Notes under the pieces: generated by a model | What the model saw: the letters and a program-made list of their open reading frames with translations, nothing else | Told to the model about the DNA's origin: nothing | Databases searched by the model: none | Source: Actinoallomurus soli | GTDB lineage: Bacteria > Actinomycetota > Actinomycetes > Streptosporangiales > Streptosporangiaceae | DNA: 64,000 nucleotides | Direction: 5' to 3' | NCBI RefSeq assembly: GCF_024055715.1 | Contig: NZ_JAMXMV010000026.1 | Location: 32,495-96,494 of the forward strand | In this document: positions 16,120-23,409 of the stretch, one piece after another | Position numbering within the stretch: position 1 is the first letter of the stretch | Layout of the letters: each line of letters begins with the position of its first letter | Position numbers and translations under genes: made by a program

Positions 16120-17670
16120 TCACTGCGGCGGGTTGCCATGCTTGCGCACGGGGAGGTCAGCACGCTTGGAACGCAGCATCCGCAGCGAGCGGATGAGCAC
16201 CTCGCGGGTCTCCGCCGGGTCGATCACGTCGTCCACGAGTCCGCGCTCGGCGGCGTGGTACGGGTGCATCAGCTCCGCTTTGTACTCTTTGATCAGGCGC
16301 TGGCGAACGGCTTCAGGGTCGTCGGCAGCGGCGATCTGGCGCCGGAAGATCACGTTCGCGGCGCCCTCCGCCCCCATCACCGCTATCTCATTGGTGGGCC
16401 ACGCGAACGAGAGATCCGCTCCGACCGAGCGGGAGTCCATGACGATGTACGCGCCGCCGTACGCCTTCCGCACGATGAGCTGGATTCGTGGCACGGTCGC
16501 GTTGCAGTACGCGTAGAGCAGCTTGGCGCCATGGCGGATGATTCCGCCGTGTTCCTGCCTCACTCCGGGCAGGAAGCCGGGTACGTCAAGGATGGTCACG
16601 ATGGGAATGTTGAAGGCATCGCACATCTGCACGAACCGTGCCGCCTTCTCGCTCGCGCTGATGTCGAGCACGCCTGCCAGCGACTGCGGCTGGTTGGCGA
16701 CGATGCCGACGACCTGGCCGTCCAAGCGGGCGAGGGCCACGATCACGTTGGTCGCCCAGCGGGCATGGACCTCCAAGTAATCACCTTCGTCGACGATCAC
16801 CTCGATCACCGCGCACATGTCGTAGGGCTGAGTGCCGTCAGCGGGTACGAGGTCGAGCAACTCCTCACACCGCCGGTCCGCCGGGTCGCGGGCCAGGGTC
16901 GCGGGCGGCACCTCGTGATTGTTCTGCGGCAGCAGAGAGAGGAGATAGCGCACATCTTCCATGCAGTCGCGCTCGTCGTCGTAGGCGAAATGAGCCACTC
17001 CTGACAGTTCGGCGTGCACATCGGCGCCGCCCAGGTCGTTCTGCGAGATCTCCTCGCCGGTCACAGCTCGCACTACGTCGGGTCCTGTGATGAACATCTG
17101 GGAGGTCTCTCTGACCATGAACACGAAGTCGGTCAGCGCCGGCGCGTACGCCGCCCCGCCCGCGCAGGGGCCGAGCATCACGCTGATCTGCGGGATGACG
17201 CCGGACGCCTGGGTATTGCGGGTGAAGATGCCGCCGTAGCCGGCGAGCGCGGTGACGCCTTCCTGGATGCGGGCGCCCGCTCCGTCATTGAGTGAGATCA
17301 AAGGTGCCCCGGCGGCCAGGGCCATGTCCATGATCTTGTGAATCTTCTGTGCGTGGGCCTCACCGAGTGCGCCGCCGAAGATGCGGAAGTCATGGGCGTA
17401 GACGAATGCCGTCCGGCCGTGCACGGTGCCCCAACCGGTGATCACGCCATCGGTGTGCGGCCTGTTCTCCTCCATGCCGAAACCGGTCGCCCGGTGTCGG
17501 CGAAGTGGTTCCACCTCGTGAAACGTGCCCTCGTCGAGGAGCAGCGTGATCCGCTCGCGCGCTGTCAGCTTGCCCTTCGCGTGCTGGCTGTCCGTGGCGC
17601 GCTGGCTGGGGCCAGCGATGACTTGTGCCCGGATCTCGTGAAGCAGTTGGCGGGCGTGTTCGGCCGTCAT
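16120..17670 (-). CDS. acyl-CoA carboxylase carboxyltransferase (beta) subunit
   Basis: This 516-residue crotonase-superfamily carboxyltransferase transfers CO2 from biotin to acetyl- or propionyl-CoA, giving malonyl- or methylmalonyl-CoA extender units. Conserved segments include GGALGEAHAQKIHKIMDMAL, GAGARIQEGVTALAGYGGIF, MLGPCAGGAAYAPALTDF and FLPGVRQEHGGIIRHGAKLL. At the substrate-selecting position of actinomycete enzymes it has Ile409 (YGGAYIVMDS). Known AccB-type enzymes have Ile here and PccB-type propionyl enzymes have Asp. Use of acetyl-CoA, or of both substrates, is therefore favoured. No biotin-carrying alpha subunit lies in the window, so it must borrow one. It is divergent from SARP copy 2 and sits inside the cluster. 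Confidence 0.92.
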   Translation of the reverse strand: MTAEHARQLLHEIRAQVIAGPSQRATDSQHAKGKLTARERITLLLDEGTFHEVEPLRRHRATGFGMEENRPHTDGVITGWGTVHGRTAFVYAHDFRIFGGALGEAHAQKIHKIMDMALAAGAPLISLNDGAGARIQEGVTALAGYGGIFTRNTQASGVIPQISVMLGPCAGGAAYAPALTDFVFMVRETSQMFITGPDVVRAVTGEEISQNDLGGADVHAELSGVAHFAYDDERDCMEDVRYLLSLLPQNNHEVPPATLARDPADRRCEELLDLVPADGTQPYDMCAVIEVIVDEGDYLEVHARWATNVIVALARLDGQVVGIVANQPQSLAGVLDISASEKAARFVQMCDAFNIPIVTILDVPGFLPGVRQEHGGIIRHGAKLLYAYCNATVPRIQLIVRKAYGGAYIVMDSRSVGADLSFAWPTNEIAVMGAEGAANVIFRRQIAAADDPEAVRQRLIKEYKAELMHPYHAAERGLVDDVIDPAETREVLIRSLRMLRSKRADLPVRKHGNPPQ

Positions 17671-18289
17671 CGACTCTCGTCCAATTCGTCCGGTCCTGCG
17701 GTAGGCCGTCCTACGTCGGCTCGCGGAGCTTCAGCGGACGCCGGGGAATCCGGTAGGCCGGCCGACTCTGGGGGCGGGTGCATTCGATGCCGATGTTCAC
17801 AGGGGACCCTAAAGGCTACCTTTCGGCATCTTATGCAGCTCGAGATGCTTCAATGCACGGCCCCTCATTTCAACACGGTCGGCCATGCGGCTTGGTTCGG
17901 TCTTAATCAACTCTAAAGTCGCTGGGTGGAGGCGTTCGCGGCCGGTCGCTGAAAGGTGAGCAGTTCCTTGCTCTGTCATACGTGAGGCCGGCTCGCAAGG
18001 CGGCCGTCTCATGCGATGACTACGCGCCACATAAGAGCACGATCGTCACATCGAAATCACATGCCATCTGTGCAACGCCGACCCTTAGGGGGGTGCCGAC
18101 GCTTTGCCTCGGGGCGAGTGGCTGGATAGGGTGTCTTGTGTTGACACGCAAAACCCGCTGTCTTAATGTGATCTTGTAAGTGACGACTTCGCCGGGAAGA
18201 GTGTGGCTGCAGCCGTAAGCTCCAGGACGGACCTCGGCGTACGGGCAGGAAATCGATTCGCCATCGAGAACGGCAAGAGGAATCCTTGC
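17671..18289. promoter_or_regulatory. divergent intergenic region upstream of SARP copy 2
   Basis: From about 17815 to 18180 this is a diverged copy of the region upstream of SARP copy 1, sharing for example TCATTTCAACACGG, TCTTAATCAACTCTAAAGT and CGGCCGTCTCATGCGATGAC. Copy 2 lacks about 100 bp of the copy 1 leader. No gene is supported here. Short reading frames on the - strand exist in both copies, but their changes show no coding pattern. Confidence 0.6.
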
Positions 18290-19045
18290 ATGCGCTATGA
18301 GATCCTAGGGCCCCTACGAATCGTGTCCGGAGGCAAAGAATTCGAGCTGCGATCACACAAAATGCAGGTCCTTCTGGCGACGTTACTGGTCCGTTACGAC
18401 CAAGTGGTGCCGGCCGACCGACTTCGCAGTGAACTGTGGGGGCAGGATCCACCGCGGCGAGCGGACGCAAGCCTCTACGTATACATATCGCAGCTGCGAA
18501 AATTCATCTCCAGTGTCGAGAAGGCGGAAAGTGAGATCCTCACAAAATCGCCTGGATACATGCTTGGCATAGGGGCGGCGGAGTTCGACTTCGAGAAGTT
18601 CCATGACCTGCTGTCCAAGGGTCGCGAACTGTATGAGGAAGGGCACCCGCAGGAGGCGGCCGCCGTTCTGTCGGAGGCGATCGAGTTGCACCGCGGGCCG
18701 GTGCTGGGCGGGCTTCCGTGCGGCCCCACGGTCACCAACTTCGCGACGCTGGTGGAGGAGTTGCGACTTGAGTGCCTCGAGATACTCATAGAGGCGAATC
18801 TCGCCCTCGGCCGTCATCGGGAGATGGTAGGGCTGCTGTACTCACTGACCGCCGAGCACCCGCTGCGCGAAGTGTTCTACGAGCTTCTCATGACCGCACT
18901 GCACCGCTGCGGACGAAGCGCCGACGCCCTTCGCACCTATCACCACGCCCGGACCCTCATCGTGGAAGAACTCGGTGTGGATCCCGGCAGGCCACTGCGT
19001 GAGCTCCATCAGACCATCCTGACGGACGACGCGAAGGAGCGGCCC
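17815..19045 (+). repeat. duplicated segment: SARP gene plus its promoter region (copy 2)
   Basis: This stretch is a direct repeat of about 10235-11570. The coding part is close to identical; the upstream part has diverged more and carries a deletion. The duplication originally ran on into the thioesterase gene, whose remnant follows. Confidence 0.85.
18141..18169 (+). promoter_or_regulatory. sigma-70-type promoter of SARP copy 2
   Basis: TTGACA (18141-18146), a 17-bp spacer and TAATGT (18164-18169). The spacing equals that of the copy 1 promoter, although the spacer sequence and the -10 box differ. The leader is about 115 nt, roughly half that of copy 1. Confidence 0.65.
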
Positions 19046-19168
19046 GGCGGGAGAGGGTTCAACGGACGACATGGCCGAGTCCCTTCGGGGCCGGGCGAGG
19101 CGCGCCATGGAATCACTCGGGCACAGCACAGGCGCCACGGTGGCGTTCGTGGTGGCCCTCAGGTCTGA
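18290..19168 (+). CDS. SARP-family activator, copy 2
   Basis: This is a 292-residue paralogue of the SARP at 10813. The winged helix (1-95) and BTAD domain are nearly identical, with scattered changes such as LL to RS around residue 46 and several Lys/Glu swaps in 77-117. The TTA codon at residue 32 (18383-18385) is kept. After about residue 249 the sequence leaves the parent: the last 40 or so residues are Gly/Arg-rich and come from reading the decayed thioesterase DNA in another frame. The gene no longer ends at a thioesterase start. It may still be active, since the two functional domains are whole. It is the nearest regulator to the tetronate operon. Confidence 0.9.
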   Translation: MRYEILGPLRIVSGGKEFELRSHKMQVLLATLLVRYDQVVPADRLRSELWGQDPPRRADASLYVYISQLRKFISSVEKAESEILTKSPGYMLGIGAAEFDFEKFHDLLSKGRELYEEGHPQEAAAVLSEAIELHRGPVLGGLPCGPTVTNFATLVEELRLECLEILIEANLALGRHREMVGLLYSLTAEHPLREVFYELLMTALHRCGRSADALRTYHHARTLIVEELGVDPGRPLRELHQTILTDDAKERPGGRGFNGRHGRVPSGPGEARHGITRAQHRRHGGVRGGPQV

Positions 19169-19262
19169 GCCCCCGGGTTCGAGCCAACAGGGCGTGCCGG
19201 GCCTTCACCTATCCGCCTGCGGTCATTTCCTCTGGACGGCCGCGTTGCGAATACATCCCTAA
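19065..19262 (+). pseudogene. decayed copy of the type II thioesterase gene
   Basis: DNA after SARP copy 2 matches the intact thioesterase in two pieces. The first encodes MAESLRGRARRAM followed by LGHSTGATVAFVVAL and parallels IAEALRGWPRRDM followed by LGHSMGATVAFEVAR. The second, near 19220, encodes CGHFLW and parallels the GGHFFL His region. The first 73 or so codons and about 105 internal codons are gone. A 63-codon open frame remains, but it cannot fold as a hydrolase. It partly overlaps the 3' end of SARP copy 2 in another frame. Confidence 0.8.
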
Positions 19263-19389
19263 TCGAGAGACACCTCGCCGTTCAGTGGCTCCTCGTCACC
19301 TCATCTGGGTGATCGCTAAATGACTTAGCCTGGCTTTAGGCGGTGTTGCCAGCATAGAAGTGCGCATCTCGCCAGGAGGTTACTGTCAT

Positions 19390-21303
19390 ATGGCGTCACG
19401 TGAGGCGACGACCGGCCGGAACTCCGGGTCGGCAACCGACTTCTTCGGGCTCTTTCGCGCCGGGGACCTGGCTGTCCGCTACCCCGAGGTCCCGGCCCTG
19501 CTCGCGGGACTGGACGGCCTGGAGATGATACGCGCCGGGCAACTGCTCAGCCGGCTTGATCCTGCGGCGGTACTCAGCGCCCATCCGGGTACGAAGACCA
19601 TCCGGGTCGCGATCACCGGCCATGGTGAAGTGGCGCAGTTGCAGCCGGCTCTTACGGCGGAGCTCGCGCGCCATGGACTGCTGGCCCGGTCGGTGGTGGC
19701 CCCGTTCGACAGCTACATCTTCGACTTGGCCGATCCGGCCAGTCGGCTTTACGCGGACAGGCCCGATATCACGATATGCCTGCTGGACGCGACGGTCGTC
19801 TTCGACGAAGTTCCCGTGCCCTGGTGCCCTGAAGACGTGCGGCGGGTCTTCTCGGAAAAGCTGCGAACATTCGAGCAGATCGCAGCGACCTTCGCGATGA
19901 GTGGCCACGGCACGCTCGTGCTGAACACGATGCCCCTTCCCTATCAGTCTGCCGCCCAACTCGTCGACTACCGGTCGCGTGCCGCGCTTGGCGTGTTGTG
20001 GAGAGAAGGCAACGCCGAGCTGCTGAGGCTCATGGAATCCAACCCTGCGCTCGTCGTGTTGGACCTAGAGCCGATGGCGGAGGATGTGCGCCTTACCGAT
20101 CAGCGCCTCAGGGTATATGCGAGTGCACCTTTCACCACCGAGCTGACGGCCAATTACGCCCGGGAGATCGGCCATTTGGCCAGTGGGCTGGCCGGCCAGG
20201 GGCGGAAGTGCCTCGTGCTGGACCTGGACGGCACGATATGGGATGGCGTGCTCGGAGAAGACGGCGTCGATGGCATCGCGATTTCCGACAGCTACCGTGG
20301 GCAGGCCTTTCAGACGTTCCAGCAGATCATCAAGCAGCTCGGCGCGCGAGGCGTCCTGCTGGCCGTGGTGAGCAAGAACGAGGCGTCCGTGGTTCGCGAG
20401 GCCCTGCGGGACCGGCCGGACATGACGCTGCGCGAGGAGGACTTCGTCCGCATCGTCGCCAACTGGCGTCCGAAGCATGAGAATCTCGCTGAGATCGCCC
20501 AGGCCCTGAACCTGGGTCTGGACAGCTTCGTGTTCGTGGATGACAGCCCGTACGAGTGCGGGCTGGTGCGCCGAGAACTGCCGGCGGTCGCCGTCATCTG
20601 CGTCGATGGCGACCCTGCGCTGCACGCGGGGCGGCTGCTGCGGGACGGATGGTTCAGTACCCGCGATTCCACCGACGAAGACCGTGGCCGGACCGCGAGA
20701 TACCGTGACGAGCTGGTGCGGAAGGACTTCCTGGATAGCTTTGAGTCCATCGAGGACTATCTGCGAGAACTCCAGATCGTCGTGCGCGTGCGTTCCGCCG
20801 AATCCGGCGATGTGCCGCGGCTGTCGCAGCTCACGCTGCGCACCAACCAGTTCAATCTCACCACGCGGCGCATGCAGCAGTCGGAGGTGAGCGCTCTGCT
20901 TCAAGACCCCGGCTGGATGGTGCTGGCCATCAACGCGAGCGACCGATTCGGCGACAAAGGCCTTGTGGGCGCCATCTTCGCTCGCCGCCAAGCGGATGTG
21001 ATCTACATCGATAACTTCGTGTTGAGCTGCCGTGTCTTTTCACGCGGGATCGAGCAGGGCTGCCTGGCCGCGCTTCTCGACCATGCGATCGCCAGCGGCG
21101 TGACCGCGGTTTTCGGCGAGTACCGGCCAACGGCGAAGAACGGCATCGTCGGCGATCTGTATCCGCGATACGGGTTCCGGCCCGTGCCGGCCGCGACCAT
21201 CGGCGACAAGACCGCCAGGTTCCGGCATGACCTCCGCGAGCCGCTCGAACGGCCTGTGCACCTGCAGATGGAAGAAGACTTTTCAGGAGGCCTCTCGTCG
21301 TGA
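19390..21303 (+). CDS. FkbH-like glyceryl-S-ACP synthase (tetronate pathway)
   Basis: This 637-residue HAD-superfamily (IIIC) protein loads a glyceryl unit from 1,3-bisphosphoglycerate onto a carrier protein and dephosphorylates it. The HAD nucleophile motif DLDGTIWDG has Asp278 and Asp280. Downstream are the VVSKNEASV segment and FVFVDDSPYECGLVR, which carries the third HAD motif. The C-terminal part (about 450-637) has the family's LTLRTNQFNLTTRRM segment and an acetyltransferase-like fold. The ATG at 19390 has AGGAGG at 19374-19379; an earlier GTG in frame lacks such support. Its stop overlaps the ACP start. Together with the next genes it supplies the three-carbon unit of a tetronate ring (AbyA2/RkD-type step). 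Confidence 0.95.
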   Translation: MASREATTGRNSGSATDFFGLFRAGDLAVRYPEVPALLAGLDGLEMIRAGQLLSRLDPAAVLSAHPGTKTIRVAITGHGEVAQLQPALTAELARHGLLARSVVAPFDSYIFDLADPASRLYADRPDITICLLDATVVFDEVPVPWCPEDVRRVFSEKLRTFEQIAATFAMSGHGTLVLNTMPLPYQSAAQLVDYRSRAALGVLWREGNAELLRLMESNPALVVLDLEPMAEDVRLTDQRLRVYASAPFTTELTANYAREIGHLASGLAGQGRKCLVLDLDGTIWDGVLGEDGVDGIAISDSYRGQAFQTFQQIIKQLGARGVLLAVVSKNEASVVREALRDRPDMTLREEDFVRIVANWRPKHENLAEIAQALNLGLDSFVFVDDSPYECGLVRRELPAVAVICVDGDPALHAGRLLRDGWFSTRDSTDEDRGRTARYRDELVRKDFLDSFESIEDYLRELQIVVRVRSAESGDVPRLSQLTLRTNQFNLTTRRMQQSEVSALLQDPGWMVLAINASDRFGDKGLVGAIFARRQADVIYIDNFVLSCRVFSRGIEQGCLAALLDHAIASGVTAVFGEYRPTAKNGIVGDLYPRYGFRPVPAATIGDKTARFRHDLREPLERPVHLQMEEDFSGGLSS

Positions 21304-21527
21304 ATAGCCTCGAGGAGCTGATCACGCTCATCCAAGACGAGCTCGGAATCGCTGTGACGGCCGACGACGCCGGCCGCAGCCTCGATGAGATCCCAGGATG
21401 GGACTCGGTCCATCTGTTGTGGCTGGTCACCGTTGTCGAGCGGCGCACGGGGCGGCCGGCGTCGCTTCCCGACCTGCTGGAGGCGCGTGACATCGAGGGC
21501 CTGTACACCGTCCTGGAGGGAGCGTGA
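21300..21527 (+). CDS. stand-alone acyl carrier protein for the glyceryl unit
   Basis: This 75-residue ACP carries the phosphopantetheine attachment Ser36 in GWDSVHLL. It is acidic and four-helical, the normal size. The GTG start overlaps the fkbH-like stop by 4 bp, and its own stop overlaps the next start by 4 bp, so the three genes are translated as a unit. It carries the glyceryl thioester that is joined to the polyketide chain at release (AbyA3-type). Confidence 0.93.
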   Translation: MNSLEELITLIQDELGIAVTADDAGRSLDEIPGWDSVHLLWLVTVVERRTGRPASLPDLLEARDIEGLYTVLEGA

Positions 21528-22279
21528 GGTACCCGGCCATGGCGGCCGAACGCCGCCATACCTTGTATTTCCTGGGCGAGACCCGGGCGTTCTCGCCCGT
21601 CTTCCTTGATTCCGAGATTGACATGACGGCCGTCCTCGGCCATCGGGCAGCGGAACGGGACGCGGGGCGTTCGCTGTCGGTCGTGTCGTACGTGGTCCAT
21701 GCGGTAAGTCACGCCATGGCCCGCCACCCCGAGGCCAACGCGGCCGTCCGCGGGCGTCTCCGGCCACGCCTGGCGAAGTATGCCGACGTGAACGCCAAGG
21801 TGACATTCGACAAGAACATGAACGGGCACCGCGTTGTCCTCTCAGCCGTCCTGCGTGGTGCCCAGAGCGCGACTCTTGATGAGATACAGGCGTGGCTTGA
21901 GGTACATCGTGAGAGCGATCCGATGTCGGCCCCTGAATTCGCGGGAGTGCGCCTGCTCCACCGGCTGCCGGCCTGGCTTGGCCGGCCGGCCTTCCAGATA
22001 CGGTCGCGGTCGCTCGCCCAGCGCCCGACGCTGTTCGGCACCGTCGCCGTGACGTCACTCGGCCACCGGCCGGTCGACGGCTTTCATTCCGTCGGCGGGA
22101 CGACCGTCACCTTCGGCGTGGGGCGCATAGCGGATCGGCCGGTCGTGCGCGAGCAGCAGGTGACCGCCGTCCCGGTCATGCGGCTGAGCATGGCGTTCGA
22201 CCATCGGGTGATCGACGGGGCGGAGGCGGCCGATGTGCTGGCCGACGTGAAAGCCGGCCTGGAGGGCTTCGCCGAGTGA
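21524..22279 (+). CDS. 2-oxoacid-dehydrogenase E2-type acyltransferase (tetronate pathway)
   Basis: This 251-residue protein consists of the catalytic domain of E2 acyltransferases without lipoyl or binding domains. The active-site motif FDHRVIDGAEAA has His227 and Asp231. In tetronate pathways (AbyA4, QmnD3, Agg4 types) it acetylates the primary hydroxyl of the new tetronate ring so that acetate can be eliminated to give the exocyclic methylene. The partner eliminase (A5-type alpha/beta-hydrolase) is not in this window. GTG start with 4-bp overlap to the ACP gene. It is convergent with the FabH-like gene, 17 bp apart. Confidence 0.93.
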   Translation: MRYPAMAAERRHTLYFLGETRAFSPVFLDSEIDMTAVLGHRAAERDAGRSLSVVSYVVHAVSHAMARHPEANAAVRGRLRPRLAKYADVNAKVTFDKNMNGHRVVLSAVLRGAQSATLDEIQAWLEVHRESDPMSAPEFAGVRLLHRLPAWLGRPAFQIRSRSLAQRPTLFGTVAVTSLGHRPVDGFHSVGGTTVTFGVGRIADRPVVREQQVTAVPVMRLSMAFDHRVIDGAEAADVLADVKAGLEGFAE

Positions 22280-22296
22280 GTGTCCGTTCAGCGAGA

Positions 22297-23331
22297 TCAG
22301 ATCCGCTCGAACGCGAAGCCGGCTTTTATCCACTTGCTGGACTCCACGGCGAGACCCAGGGCGCGGTCGCCCGGTGCCATCTCGGTAAGCGCGTGCTCGA
22401 CCTGGATGAACGGAAGGGCGTTTCCCGTGTTACCGGTATCGACCACGCAAGAGATCTCCTCTGCTCCCGGGACACCGAGGCCATCGACGATTGCAGGGGT
22501 CATTCTGCCGGACAGCTGGGGTGGCAAGATGAAGTCGAAATCGGACTTCTCCCATTTCAGGTCCTCGAGCAGCTCCCGCATGATCTCGGCGGTCATGACC
22601 GGCACCGATTCCTCGATGGCCTTGTATTCCTCGGCCGCTGGCGGACGTCCGGAGTGGCGGTCGGCCAGCCCGTACCATTCCAGCGTCTGGCCTGGTTCCC
22701 GGCCGAGGCCGGTCAGCCGGGTGAACACACGGTGCAGGACGGCGCGGCCGCCTGCCCGACCACCGGACCGCAGCACCAACGCACCGGCTCCGTCGCCGAA
22801 GAGGAGGAGGTTCACCAGCTGGGGCGGCGGCATGCTGGAGATGCTCATGGCGGGGTCGAAGTGCTTGGCCGTCGTGTCCCCGCCGATCACCAGCGCGGTC
22901 TGGTATCGCCCGGTCAGTATCAGGTGGTATGCGACATCGAGCGCTTGTACGGCCCCTGAGCACCCGGACTGCAGCTGGTATGTCGGCACGTCGTTGATTC
23001 CGAGCCGCTCTGCGACCATGTTGACCGTCGCGGGCATGAGCATGTCCGGGGTCGCGGTCCCCATGACCATGAAGTCGACCTCTGCCGGTGCGATCCCGGC
23101 GGCCGTGAGGGCCACGCTCGCGGCGTCGGCCGCCAAGTCGGTCAGAGATGCCTGCTGCTCGCCGGTATCAAGGTCGCGTGCGAGATGCCGGGTGCGCGTG
23201 CCGATGAAGTGGTCGACCCACTGCTCCCAGACCTTGTCCATCTTGAAGTGCCGTGCCAGCCGAGCGTTGTCCACCGGCTTTCCAGGCAGCGCACTTCCGG
23301 CCGACAATATGCGGACCTCTGGTTCTTCCAT
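22297..23331 (-). CDS. FabH-like ketosynthase III for tetronate formation
   Basis: This 344-residue thiolase-fold protein fits the AbyA1 / ChlM / RkD group, which joins glyceryl-ACP to the beta-ketoacyl chain through C-C and C-O bonds and so frees the polyketide. Cys124 (QLQSGCSGA) and the Asn of GNT (Asn301) are present. At the usual HQAN site the sequence reads ILPPQLSG, so the His is replaced by Pro271. It is the last gene of the - strand PKS operon, 78 bp after PKS A. The purine tract GAGGGGA lies rather far (about 17 nt) from the ATG. The lack of a thioesterase on any visible PKS agrees with this enzyme being the release step. Confidence 0.92.
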   Translation of the reverse strand: MEEPEVRILSAGSALPGKPVDNARLARHFKMDKVWEQWVDHFIGTRTRHLARDLDTGEQQASLTDLAADAASVALTAAGIAPAEVDFMVMGTATPDMLMPATVNMVAERLGINDVPTYQLQSGCSGAVQALDVAYHLILTGRYQTALVIGGDTTAKHFDPAMSISSMPPPQLVNLLLFGDGAGALVLRSGGRAGGRAVLHRVFTRLTGLGREPGQTLEWYGLADRHSGRPPAAEEYKAIEESVPVMTAEIMRELLEDLKWEKSDFDFILPPQLSGRMTPAIVDGLGVPGAEEISCVVDTGNTGNALPFIQVEHALTEMAPGDRALGLAVESSKWIKAGFAFERI

Positions 23332-23409
23332 GTATTTTATTATTCGATTCCCCTCTAAAAGGGGCCTTGGGTGCGCCTGTTGGATCGGCCTGGCCTCGCC
23401 TGCGGCTCA

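Noticed and set aside
19360..19389. GTG at 19360 as the fkbH-like start
   Set aside because: AGGAGG at 19374-19379 lies inside that extension and is correctly spaced for the ATG at 19390.
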